Positions 54,601 to 64,000 of a stretch of 64,000 nt of DNA are shown here, piece by piece. Origin of the DNA: Brachionus plicatilis (lineage: Eukaryota; Rotifera; Eurotatoria; Ploima; Brachionidae); the NCBI GenBank assembly GCA_010279815.1, contig QEOQ01000508.1, positions 2,239,152 through 2,303,151 on the forward strand, in the 5' to 3' direction. Below the pieces are notes generated by a model. That model was not told the origin of the DNA and ran no database searches. It worked only from the letters and a program-made list of their open reading frames with translations. The number at the start of each line of letters is the position of its first letter. Position 1 is the stretch's first letter. The translations under genes and the position numbers were made by a program.

Positions 54601-54804
54601 ATGCGAGTAGGGAAAAAAGAGTATTTGATTTACAATTTGGGTAAGTCTATTTGGATTTAGATAAGTTAATCACTTAATCGACGTTTGAGATATTTTTATT
54701 ATTTAGTAGCAATTAGCATGAACATATCAAACTGCAACCTTAGTCAGCTAGCTACAAATATCAACTTGGACTTAGCTATTTCACTTAGTCTAGTCATTCG
54801 ATGA
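54601..54804 (+). CDS. Possible small two-exon protein (45 residues)
   Basis: ATG at 54601 opens 13 codons (MRVGKKEYLIYNL) that end at a strong GTAAGT donor (54641); an acceptor TTATTATTTAG at 54706 joins in phase to NISNCNLSQLATNINLDLAI and a stop at 54804. The intron is 66 bp, normal for the window. The region is less A+T-rich than its flanks. No family is recognised, there are no charged residues in the second exon until the end, and it may be membrane-associated or part of a longer non-coding transcript. It directly follows the 171-bp array. Confidence 0.35.
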
Positions 54805-55812
54805 GGCCAGAATTTGGAAAATTGAAAGCAAATAGAAAAAAACATACGGATTACATCGAGCCTATTTATTTTATCATTTTAGCTATCTTACCAACTCTAT
54901 TAAGTTTTGAATACCCGTTTAGTTATAAGAGTCATTTTTGTAATTGAAGCTATTTTTCTCATTTATTTTCATTTAATGAGATGGTTGTGCAATTATTTTG
55001 TTTATATAAGCTGAATAATTCAAAAATCCTATCTAGACAAATAGGAGAGGGTTTTGTTTAGAATCAAGCTAAAAAAATAAAGTTCAAAAACTCTTTATTT
55101 TTAAAATTTAGACATGTTTCAACAAAAGCTTGATTGGTATAAAGATATTCGAAAAATCTTGTTCTTTTATTAAGATCTCTCGAAAAAATTTTAGTCGCTT
55201 TATTTATTTAAATTAGATAAATTTGAATTAAAAATTTGTAGAATTTGAAATTTTTACAAACATAGATCGATGAAAAAAACGCCTATTGTCTAATTTTTTT
55301 TGCATTTCTTTATATGGATTAAGGGATTCAAAAATAGATTAGATAAGAATTTTTATAAATTTTATTAAAATTTTTCTCAAATTAAATGAATTAAAAATTG
55401 AATAAAAAATCATAATTTTAGCAAAGTACTCATTTTTTTTAATCCTACTTGCCAAGATAAATTTTGTTTAAAAATTTTAGATCTCAAAATTTAAATCAAG
55501 TGTAATCATTTCAGCTGAATTAAATTTAATGATGTGTCAAAAAATATTCATTGGAAAATTCAATTCTATTGTTCAATCTGTGTGTTGAAATTGAAATTTT
55601 TTTTTTTTTAAATATTTAACCTTTAAATGAAAAGAATTTTAAACAAAATTAAAAGTTGGCGCAGACTTAATTGATTAATTTAAATTTTTTTTACTGTTAA
55701 ATGTCTTTTCTGGCATTTAACAAATTAAAATTTTTAAAAATTTTGAATCTTTGTGATAATATAATTGAGTGGAATAACATCAGATCATACTCAAAAAAAA
55801 ATAGTATAGATA
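54805..55812. other. Intergenic
   Basis: A+T-rich sequence without supported genes. A minus-strand open frame here overlaps the MITE at 55813 and is not credible. Confidence 0.4.
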
Positions 55813-55916
55813 CCGTATTCCCTCGTTCGATTATCCATGCTAAAAAGTTTGTAATTTTTTGATTTAATTTGCACGTCTTAGGTTGTAGTGCAGCATAATC
55901 GAACGAGGGAATACGG
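55813..55916. mobile_element. MITE, 104 bp, CCGTATTCCC ends
   Basis: Starts CCGTATTCCCTCGTTCGATT and ends AATCGAACGAGGGAATACGG, a perfect 20-bp terminal inverted repeat, flanked by TA on both sides. It is an internally shortened relative of the 160-bp element at 51414-51573. Confidence 0.85.
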
Positions 55917-57463
55917 TAAGCTTGGATGAATAAAAAAAATTTCAATTTTTTTTAAAACAAATTTTACTTATTATTAAGGGTAATTTAATAAAAAAATTTT
56001 CCCTCTAAATTAAAGTCCGATTTCGAATTACGCCAACTCTATACGACAAAAAAAATATTAATTATTTTAATCAATTTCAAAAGATTATTTAATTTACTAT
56101 TTGAATTTTTAAGTTTATTTAAAATTCAAAAATTTCAATATTTAAACATAAATTAATCCTATTGGGAATTAAAAAAAAATTAAAATAATAAGAGAAGAAT
56201 AACTATTGGACAAGTATTAGAAAACTTCTTTTAGATTTAAAAATTACATAAAACTTAATTGCACTCACACTTCTGCAACCTATCGCTTAACTCAAGATGC
56301 TAATTCAGAAAAAAATAATAAAAGAAGCAGGCTCAAAATTTTTGTAATTTTTGAAACTCGAATTCAAACTCGAAATTTGTTTTTTATACGAAATTATATT
56401 TAATTATTTAAATATTTGAATTTTAATGCAATAAATTCTTTATTATCTCATAATATTTTTTAATCATATATTTTACTGTAGCTTTATCTTGTTAAGGAAT
56501 CTAGCACTGGATATCCGATTAAATCAACTTGTTATTTTTTTTATTTTATCTTTCAATTAAATATTACAATAAAACCACAGAACGGGTAAAATGACATCAT
56601 TTTACAGAATTTTACAAATATGTAAGATTACATAAAATTACATCAATTTTAAAATGTTAAGTTACGTAAAATGATATAAAATTAAATTTTTTAAAGTCAA
56701 ACTTGACAAAAATGCTGACTTATCTCAAAATATTAACTCATTTTTTAAAAAAATATTTTACTAAAAATTAAAATCGAATAAAAATTGAGCAAATATTTCT
56801 ATAAATTTTAATATCATACAACTAGAATATAAATTCGCTTTAAACCTATTTATTCGGCACTAAAGGTTTATTAAGTGGAAAAGAGCTAATATAAATAAAA
56901 GAAATTCTTCTTATTAAATAATTTATTTAATTAATTTTGGCCACGTATCCTAAATAAAAATGAGGAAAGGAGAAAATGGAAAAAATTGCTACAAAAATAA
57001 CATGCTTTTATTAAATAAATTGAAGCGCATAAATAAAATGCTTTTAAGTCAAAATAAACTGTTCTTTAAGTGAAAAGCTGATGTAGCTACTTATTAATGA
57101 TAATTCAAATTTTGAATGCCTAAGTGAAATGCTGGTCCAGAGCAATCAATATTAAATTTGCAGCTCTTTAAATTGTAGTTAATTTCACAACACTCGAAAA
57201 ATGCCACAAAAAAATCAAAATGAATTAAAAATAATGAATAATTAAGATAAAAACTCAAAAAAATTGTTTTTTTTGTGCAAAATAAAAAAAGGAATTTTTT
57301 AAATTTTTCACATTTAATTACAAAATGAATTTTTGAATTCATTTATTAAGCCATCAGAATCGGAGTTAAATGAATTAAAAAAAAATTATTTTTTTTTTCA
57401 TTTGGTTTTGTTATTTTGAATCAAATTTCACAAAGTCAATTTTCTACCATTATTTTTTTTATA
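55917..57463. other. Intergenic
   Basis: A+T-rich. At 56580-56690 repeated ATTACATAAAATTAC-type words form imperfect short repeats. No gene is supported; the open frame at 57094-57342 (-) looks like chance. Confidence 0.35.
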
Positions 57464-57790
57464 CTGCTATTTTTAATTAAAATCCGCTATTTAAATAAAC
57501 CTTTCTCTTAAAATATAAACTTACCACTTTTTTAATAAAAACTCATAGCAATTAATAGGAATTCATCTAAATTAATAGCAATTACCTATAAATTTAAATT
57601 TAATAAAGTAAGAATAGTTATATACAGACCATTATTTAGTTGACAAATTTACAACTGAAAAATGTAGAAAATAAATTGTGCTCAACTTGTTACATACCAA
57701 TGGCTAAAATTTAATAAATCATAATTCTTTATATTAAAATAGCAGTGTTTTTATTAAAATTAGCGAAAAGTTCATTAACAATAGCAGTGA
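57464..57790. repeat. Possible MITE with repeated TAGCA/TGCTA ends
   Basis: The left end ACTGCTATTTTTAATTAAAA and the right end TTAAAATAGCAGTG..AATAGCAGTGAG are roughly inverted, and ATTAATAGCAATTA words recur between. The same word set flanks the broken MULE at 36030-36180, so this may be a MULE-derived non-autonomous element. Ends are not well defined. Confidence 0.4.
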
Positions 57791-58950
57791 GAAAATTATG
57801 GGTCTTATTTCTCAAGGGAATATTTTTTCTTTAAAGAAAAATAATTAATTTTTCCAAAACAGCAATTTTTTAAATGACTTAATTTCGAAGCAATAAATGC
57901 ACCTTTCTTAAGAGTGTTTTTTTCTGTTTGAAAACACGGGATTCTGAAAATCACAATTATGTAAATTAATGTCAATATTTTTCCTAAGTTTTGTGAATTC
58001 TTTGTAAAATATAAAACGTTAATAGCCCATGTTTTTATTCTAATCTTTTTCAGAATTACCATTATTTATTATTTAATATAAATTTATAATTTTTAAGGTG
58101 CTCAAAATGATAAACCCTAGTAAAGAAAGGGTGAGGTAGAAAAAAACATAAAAATAGAGAAAAAACATATAGTAAAGAGAAAAAAACATTAACTATAAAA
58201 AATCAAAAAGAGATAAAACATAAATTATAAAAAAAAAACTTAAATAGTTAAAATGAGACAATAATTAGATTTTATCTAATTCAAGAATGGTTTAGAGAAA
58301 TATTTAAAACTTTCCAATTTGAAAAATTTATCAGTTTTTTAGAAAAATTAATTTTAATTTTAATTTTTGAACTAACAAGTCACGGTACCGTACCTCCCCA
58401 GCTTTGAAATTTTAAAATATATTTTACAGACACTTGATTTTACAATTGAGGTTTTTTGACATGTCATTAAGATGTTGTCTGCTTTTGAAAGTTATTTTAA
58501 AAAAAAATATATATATATATACGAACGTTTAGTTTAAAATATATAATAATTATTCACGAGTTTAAATTCTAGGCTTTTAAAGTGGTGGGGAATAACGCAG
58601 TGTAGTATTAATTTTCTTTGTAGAACCAATTTCAAAAGAGACTGTGAATTTGTATATTTAGAGATGTACAATAACGCTAACCTATTATATTGAATATATC
58701 TATTAAGGTTTTTTATTTGTGGAGGAATAGCATTTATTTCCGCGAAAACAATTACGGTTTATTTCCTTGAAACGCTATGCTATGATTCAAAAAAACGAAT
58801 CCTTCTTTGTTGAGGTGAAAACACCGATGAGATTTGAGCATTTGATCCATATTTTTCGTCTATTGTCTTTAACATCATGCCAAGTTAAATTGTTTGCGTA
58901 AATTACTTTTAAACAGTAATTACATAAAAAAAGAATACAAAAGTAATTTA
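57791..58950. other. Intergenic
   Basis: Contains a partial copy of the AT-rich interspersed repeat at 58128-58228 (GGGTGAGGTAGAAAAAAACAT and onwards). An ATATATATATA run lies near 58510. No gene is supported. Confidence 0.4.
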
Positions 58951-59026
58951 TTCAAATTTGGAATAAATAACCTTATTTTAAATTTTTTAAAAATTAAAAA
59001 TACTATAATTTACTCTAAAACAATCA

Positions 59027-59280
59027 CGGATACGATGCCTTCCGGTCTAGTCAACTATCTTAATCACGAACACTTATTTTTATAATATTTCTTTTACATC
59101 TTTTTCTATCCGTAATGTAAACTTTATTTTGACCTAAAAATTTAAACAGGATTTCTTTTTTTTAGTACTTTTCTAAGTGTTATGTGCAAGGAGCTACCAT
59201 AGGTGACCTCCTAGTAGGCCATCTCCGCAAGCTGGTCTTGCTGTAGCTTATATATATTATTATTATTATTATTATTATTA
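59027..59280 (+). mobile_element. Short non-LTR retroposon copy flanked by a 76-bp target duplication
   Basis: The 254-bp insert is bounded by direct repeats 58951-59026 and 59281-59356 that differ at two of 76 positions. It opens with a few codons of a reverse transcriptase C-terminus (TMPSGLVNYLNHEHLFL, stop) and ends with GGAGCTACCATAG, a CAAG..CTTG hairpin, TGTAGCTTATAT and a TTATTATTATT run. The tail is the same type as that of the element at 4290-4935. It is a severely 5'-truncated insertion. Confidence 0.85.
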
Positions 59281-59356
59281 TTCAAATTTGGGATAAATAA
59301 CCTTATTTTAAATTTTTTAAAAATTAAAAATACTATAATTTACTCTTAAACAATCA

Positions 59357-60339
59357 TTAAAAAACTGAGAAGTATTTTTTATGTATAGTTGATAGCCCTT
59401 CTTAATTTGTGGCCAAAGTTGAAATTAATCTCAAATTTTTGTTAGTAAAATATTCCAAAAAAAATCCTGCTTGAGATTGGATTTTTTCCCATCTTATTAA
59501 AAAAGTTTAGAAAATTTTAATTCCAATTTTTTTTTATTAAATTGCTTAAATTTTATTAATTTATCAGTTTAAATAATAAGCTCTCTAGAGTGCTTGAGAA
59601 TTTAATATTGATATATTGCTAATATTTTATAATGTTAGAATATTTCTTCAACTTTCTTGTTTGCTATTTCATTCTTTAGTTGAGCTTACCATACTAATGA
59701 CTTTTTTAAGAGATGTACTTCCAAAGTTGTTCCGATATAAACCTTTGATTATTTAATTTTTTTGTTAACTTTCTTTTTTTAATAAACAAATTAAAATAAG
59801 TTAGTTAAGTTAAAATGCGAATAAATTTGAGGTCATGCGAGAATGATTAAGCTATAAATTAATGATTCATAGAATGTGGCCAATTATTTTATAAGAAAAC
59901 TTTAAAGGGTACCATTTGGAGTAGGCAAGTTTTTTTGCATTTTTCATGAATAGTATCTAGAATAAATTTAGTAAGCAATTGACTATTTTAGAGTTGGAAA
60001 GAAATTATTGAGTTTTTTCTAAGATCGTTTCTTCAAGTTTACTCAAAAACTACAATATCAATTTAATTTATATTACCCTTAATATTGTGCGCTTTTTGAT
60101 AAAAAATTTTCAAAAAATTAATCAAATTAAATTCGCACTTTTTTTAATTAATCAACTACTAAGCAATAGATTAATTTTAAATAATTCGACAATAAAACAC
60201 AGAAACTCCTCCCAACCTCGTATACCCATCTTTTAACATTGCCAAAAAATTTTCAATTCAAGTTAATAGGAAAACGAAATATTAATTTTATATTGTTGTT
60301 GTGAATAATGATAAAAAATGTGTTAAAATACTTGTAATT
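59357..60339. other. Intergenic
   Basis: No gene or repeat that I can support beyond the target duplication at its left edge. Confidence 0.4.
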
Positions 60340-60537
60340 TTACGTGAAAAAGTTTATTCGTCTATTTGCGCAAAGGATTTGAATTTTTGCTTTGTATCTT
60401 TAATTTTATATTGATTACATGTTTTTTTTTTAAACTAAAATTATTAAAAAAAATTGGATTTTGAATTTATGTTTTTTATCTTTTTATAAAATTGGCTATA
60501 TGTTTTTTTTTCTTTTTATATGTTTCGTTCTACCTGT
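60340..60537 (-). repeat. AT-rich interspersed repeat, second copy
   Basis: Reverse complement of most of 44650-44930, from TTTTTCACGTAAA and TTCGTCTATTTGCGCAAAGG to ATATGTTTCGTTCTACCTG. The match includes G+C-containing words unlikely by chance. Confidence 0.6.
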
Positions 60538-60611
60538 CCCGTTAAGAAATTAGCCTAACAATTTTTTCTTTAAATTGTGACCTATTTAACTTTTCACGTA
60601 GATTTTAGATT

Positions 60612-60803
60612 TTGGCAAAATGTAGAAAATTTTATATTTTTACATTTTCATATTTTAGATTTTTTGTGCAATATTTTATAAAATTTTTATTTTTAATTTT
60701 CGTAACTAAATAATTTGGAAAAGTTTTTTTTATGTTATGAAATATTGCACAAAAAATCTAAAAATATGAAAATGAAAAATGTAAAATTAGTTTCATTTCG
60801 CCA
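60612..60803. repeat. Inverted repeat (hairpin), about 60-bp arms
   Basis: Left arm TTTGGCAAAATG, then CATTTTCATATTTTAGATTT and TTTTGTGCAATATTT; right arm is its reverse complement (AAATATTGCACAAAA, then CATTTCGCCAAA), separated by about 50 bp. It adjoins the repeat at 60340-60537 and may be its other half. Non-coding. Confidence 0.6.
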
Positions 60804-61892
60804 AAGTTTGAATTGGCGATTTATCTTTGAATTTCAAATTCTGGAAAACCCCAAAAAAATATGTCCGTAAAGTATGTTTTGTAGTGGTAAGAAGTAATAT
60901 AAAAAAGATTTTTTTTTGTATCAGTTTCGAGAATCAGGCATTCAATTAAATAGCTTTATTCAATTTTTTCACCTAAACTTTTAATAATTTGAAATTATTT
61001 AAAGTTAAAAAAAGAATTTTAAATATTTTTTTCAAATTTCCAAATAAAAATTAAACTCATTATATTTCATTAAAACGTTTAATTTCAAATATGAAAATGC
61101 TTATGTACTTAAAATTATTTTTTAAACATAAAATCATTTGAAACTGAAAAAAATATCTTTTTTAAAAAAAACCTGATGCAAATAGAATAAAAGGCTTCTG
61201 TTAGCGATGGTAGAGTTTTTCTTAAAAAAAAAAATAAAAAATAAAATTTCTAAATTAAAAAATTAAAAAAGTGCCTCTTTGGAAATAATAAAGTTTAAAA
61301 CTAAAATATTTGGTTTTACAAATTTTCATATTTTAGTCATTAGGGTTTGAAATTTTGCATCTTTTAACAATAACCTATTTATATTCAAAATAATTTCTAG
61401 TTTATCTACTAAAAAATATAAGACTGACCTTTAGCAATCATCTTGACGAAATAAAATTAAAATACTTTAAAAAAGTTATTCTTTTTAATTTTTTATGCAT
61501 GAAATTTTGAAGTCTAAAAAAAGACAAAAAAAATAGTCTTTATTTTTATAAGAATTTTTTTCTATAATTTTATCTTTTAATATTTAATTTTTTTTATCTT
61601 TGCTAATCTGGCGTAATTTTTGAAATAAATAATAATAAAAAAAATCGAATTTTTTACCTTTAAAACCCTAAAATTTGAGTTTTTAATGAAATTCTAATAC
61701 TCCTGGAAAACTAAAGTTAATGATTTTGGGCACCAAACAAATTTAAAAAAAAAAAATAATTTGGATTATGATTTTGATTTAAAAAATATATATTTTGATA
61801 GAAATAGTTTATTTACAACACGAAAATATAATTTTAAAATTGGACTAGAAGTAAAATTTAAATTTAAAAACCAGATAGTTTATCTTGTCCAT
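60804..61892. other. Intergenic, 3' of GNB5
   Basis: A+T-rich; the 3' UTR of GNB5 lies at the right edge. Nothing else supported. Confidence 0.4.
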
Positions 61893-63195
61893 TTACGCCC
61901 ACACCTTTAAAATAGTTGAAAAATTTAGTAATTTATACACTAAAGCTTTACGTTATTACTTTAATAGTAGAGTCCCAACTGGCACTAGCCAGAGCAGCAC
62001 CGTCTGGTGACACTTGCACAGACGTAACTCTATTTTCATGGGCATAAAGAATTGACACCCGCACACTTTTCAGAGTGTCCCAAACATTAATGCAATAATC
62101 ATTATAACCAGCGAACAAAAGTCTTCCACTAAGAGACAAGTCAACCGAATTACAGGCAAACAAAATGCTATCTTTTTTGTAAATGCCCACTTGGCGATCT
62201 GCTCTTAGATCGAACAATCGACAAGTGGCATCGTCTGATCCTGAGGCAAAAGCGTCACCTGATGGATGAAACTTTACACTATTAACATCTGACTCGTGTC
62301 CATCAAATATTTGTACATACTGGCCCGACCTGATGTCCCATACCAAAGCGACATGGTCTGCACTCTGAAAAATAAAATTTTCTATTTTATTAAATTTTTT
62401 TAAAAAATTTTTTTAATAAAAATCAAGCCACCCCGGAAAGAAAAATATTGCCAGCCTCGGACGGTGAAATGTCCAAGCACATGACGTCAGCTTGATGACC
62501 CTGAAAGGTCTGCATCAACTGGCCAGTCTCAACGTCCCATAACTTTAGAGTACTATCACCACTTCCGGTTAATAATTGCTGGTCTGAAAACACAAATTGG
62601 TTACATGATATATAGTTTGTGTGACTGGCTATGACGCGTTTTTGCTTGCTTATGTCCTCATCAGTGCTTAGTTTGTACAAAGTTATTTTGTTATCCAAGC
62701 CACCGCAAGTGACACAACTGCCAGTGGGCGCATAAGCACAAGTCATTACCCAAGTGGTCGGCATGGTCACCACATGCTCTTTGTTGGTGCTGAACGCGTC
62801 CCAAATGACCAATTTGCCATCCTGAGAGCTGCTAGCTATATGACGCTTGTCACATGACCAATCTAGGGCCAGCACCTTGCTCTGGTGTCCTTTAAGACTT
62901 CGACGACTCTTAAGCTGAAAGCTAGTTATTGGGTCCAGCTTTTGAGCCACAACATTAACTGAAAAAAATTTTAAAAAATTTTATTCTTCAAAGATCCATG
63001 GAAAAATTAATTAACTAAATTACGTGCAACATCATTAAATTTTGCTCTTTCTTCTTCGAGCTTTTTTTTCAGCACTTCAACTTCTTTGGTGAGCTCTTCG
63101 ATGGTGTCTCCATTGGCTGCATGGTGCAGACTATGCAAATCGCCGTTTTGAGTGAGGGGCGAAATTCGGCTCGGCTCGTCGACTATTGCTGACAT
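61893..63195 (-). CDS. GNB5: G protein beta-5 subunit
   Basis: Four exons, 63195-63024, 62958-62432, 62364-61960 and 61904-61893, join in phase to 371 residues (human isoforms 353 and 395). Gbeta5 pairs with R7-family RGS proteins and speeds shut-off of G-alpha-i/o signalling at membranes of excitable cells. The N-terminal helix ([20 protein letters not shown]) is followed by seven WD blades, with near-identity to vertebrate GNB5 in [60 protein letters not shown] and [15 protein letters not shown]. The last exon codes only V-W-A-stop; without splicing the protein would end in VIT, losing the final conserved tryptophan of the closing blade. The frame is intact throughout. Confidence 0.94.
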
Positions 63196-64000
63196 TTTTG
63201 AAATACTTTTTTTAACTTCTAAATTTAGGCTAAATAAAAAATTACTTTCAAAATTAATATTTTTTATTTAAATGAAGAAAAAGAGTAAAATTTAGCTTGA
63301 GTGTCCTTTAATATATTACAAGAATAGCATTATTCATATTTGTTCTAGATTTGTTCAGGGTGAAATGGGAATCAAACCGAAAGGAATAAGTGATCTTCGT
63401 TTTTTAGGGATGCAAATCATAATTTTATAATAATATGAAATTATAAATTTTGTTTTTATTTGTAGCTGAAAAATCGAATTTGGCAGATGATGCGAGTGTC
63501 GAGGAAGGTAAGGGAGCAAAAATTGAAGTGGGTAAAAATCGATAAAAAGCTTTATTATGATATGTATCATGGTCTAGATTATAGGCATCAGTTGTGAATT
63601 AAATTTTATTTTGAAAATTAACTACATCTTAAATATGTAAATGTTAATTTATTGATTATTAAAATTGAAAATTTCGGCATTTTCATCAAAAGATTAGTAT
63701 ATATTCAGAATGCTTCGATCAAACTTATATATTTTCAATAAAATATTAATTATCTTGCTAAATAAATTTTTCAATAAGACAAGAGTTAAATTAATTTTAA
63801 ACTAATCTTAAAAGAGGATTAGACAATGAGAATATTAAAAAGTAAAAATAATTTTTGTACTTTCTGCACTTTCTGTTCTTTTTCATATTTAGAATAAAGA
63901 TTTTAATTAATTAAAAGTTTAAATAGTATTATTAATTTTAACTAATATTTCTCTAATCTATAACATACCCGAATCCCTTAACCAGGCTCCACCCCGGACT
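63196..64000. other. Upstream of GNB5, possible exons on the plus strand
   Basis: On the plus strand an ATG at 63367 starts MGIKPKGISDLRF, and after TTTTTATTTGTAG at about 63465 an open stretch reads either KNRIWQMMRVSRKVREQKLK or, in another frame, NLADDASVEEGKGAKIEVGK. A small gene divergent from GNB5 is possible but the donor (GTTTTTTAG) is poor. The last 30 bp (about 63970-64000) turn sharply G+C-rich, the edge of another feature that the window cuts. Confidence 0.3.

Noticed and set aside
55697..55945. 82-codon minus-strand frame
   Set aside because: It runs through a MITE, whose inverted repeat keeps the frame open by chance.
58894..59085. 63-codon plus-strand frame
   Set aside because: It starts in unrelated flank and crosses into a retroposon insertion; only its last 17 codons are from a reverse transcriptase.
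1..64000. CRISPR array, bacterial operons, prophage or integron
   Set aside because: Spliced genes, TATA boxes and animal gene families show nuclear eukaryotic DNA; no spaced short-repeat array was seen.
1..64000. tRNA or rRNA genes
   Set aside because: No GGTTCGAATCC-like T-loop with matching acceptor stem or rRNA core sequence was found by eye; the few GGTTCGA words lie inside retrotransposon coding sequence.

Overview
The window is eukaryotic, very A+T-rich nuclear DNA from a small-genome invertebrate animal. Genes have short introns (mostly 45-60 bp, GT..AG), and animal and ciliary genes (CFAP100, CFAP141, GNB5, NGLY1, DJ-1) sit beside chitin-binding secreted proteins. Non-LTR retrotransposon fragments and MITEs are common. 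This suits a monogonont rotifer such as Brachionus, but that is inference from composition, gene content and intron size; no marker gene here proves it. I saw no rRNA, tRNA or CRISPR array.

Layout. 1-5 kb: two tandem DJ-1/PARK7 paralogs (+), then a six-exon coiled-coil gene (-) whose C-terminal part carries five evenly spaced TQT-type motifs, the signature of an LC8 dynein-light-chain binding array. 6-7 kb: CFAP141 (three exons) and a small chitin-binding peptide. 9-10.3 kb: an SLC25A24-type mitochondrial carrier that seems to lack its EF-hand half. 13-17.5 kb: an eight-exon EF-hand protein I cannot name. 18.6-20.5 kb: a 164-bp satellite and an A-B-B'-A' compound repeat. 20.7-22.2 kb: an intronless protein kinase with two ZZ zinc fingers. 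22.7-31 kb: retroelement fossils and two nearly identical copies of a tyrosine-rich chitin-binding gene, 4.7 kb apart. 32 kb: a glycosyltransferase-31-like protein without its metal-binding DxD. 33-38.6 kb: a transposon graveyard (a non-LTR element without its catalytic box, a broken MULE carrying a nested insertion, a 1.13-kb fold-back element). 38.7-40.6 kb: NGLY1. 42.4-46.6 kb: CFAP100. 46.8-47.7 kb: a MITE inside a MITE. 49-54 kb: a disordered acidic protein and a secreted SUEL-lectin-like protein. 54-61 kb: mostly non-coding, with a 171-bp tandem repeat, more MITEs and a retroposon insertion flanked by a 76-bp target duplication. 61.9-63.2 kb: GNB5, ending in a 12-nt last exon.

The genes do not form an operon-like system. 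There are loose themes: cilium (CFAP100, CFAP141, perhaps the LC8-array and EF-hand proteins), extracellular chitin matrix (three CBM14 genes), and protein or glycan quality control (DJ-1, NGLY1, GT31). Exon structures were worked out by hand from splice sites and reading phase; no transcript or database evidence was available.
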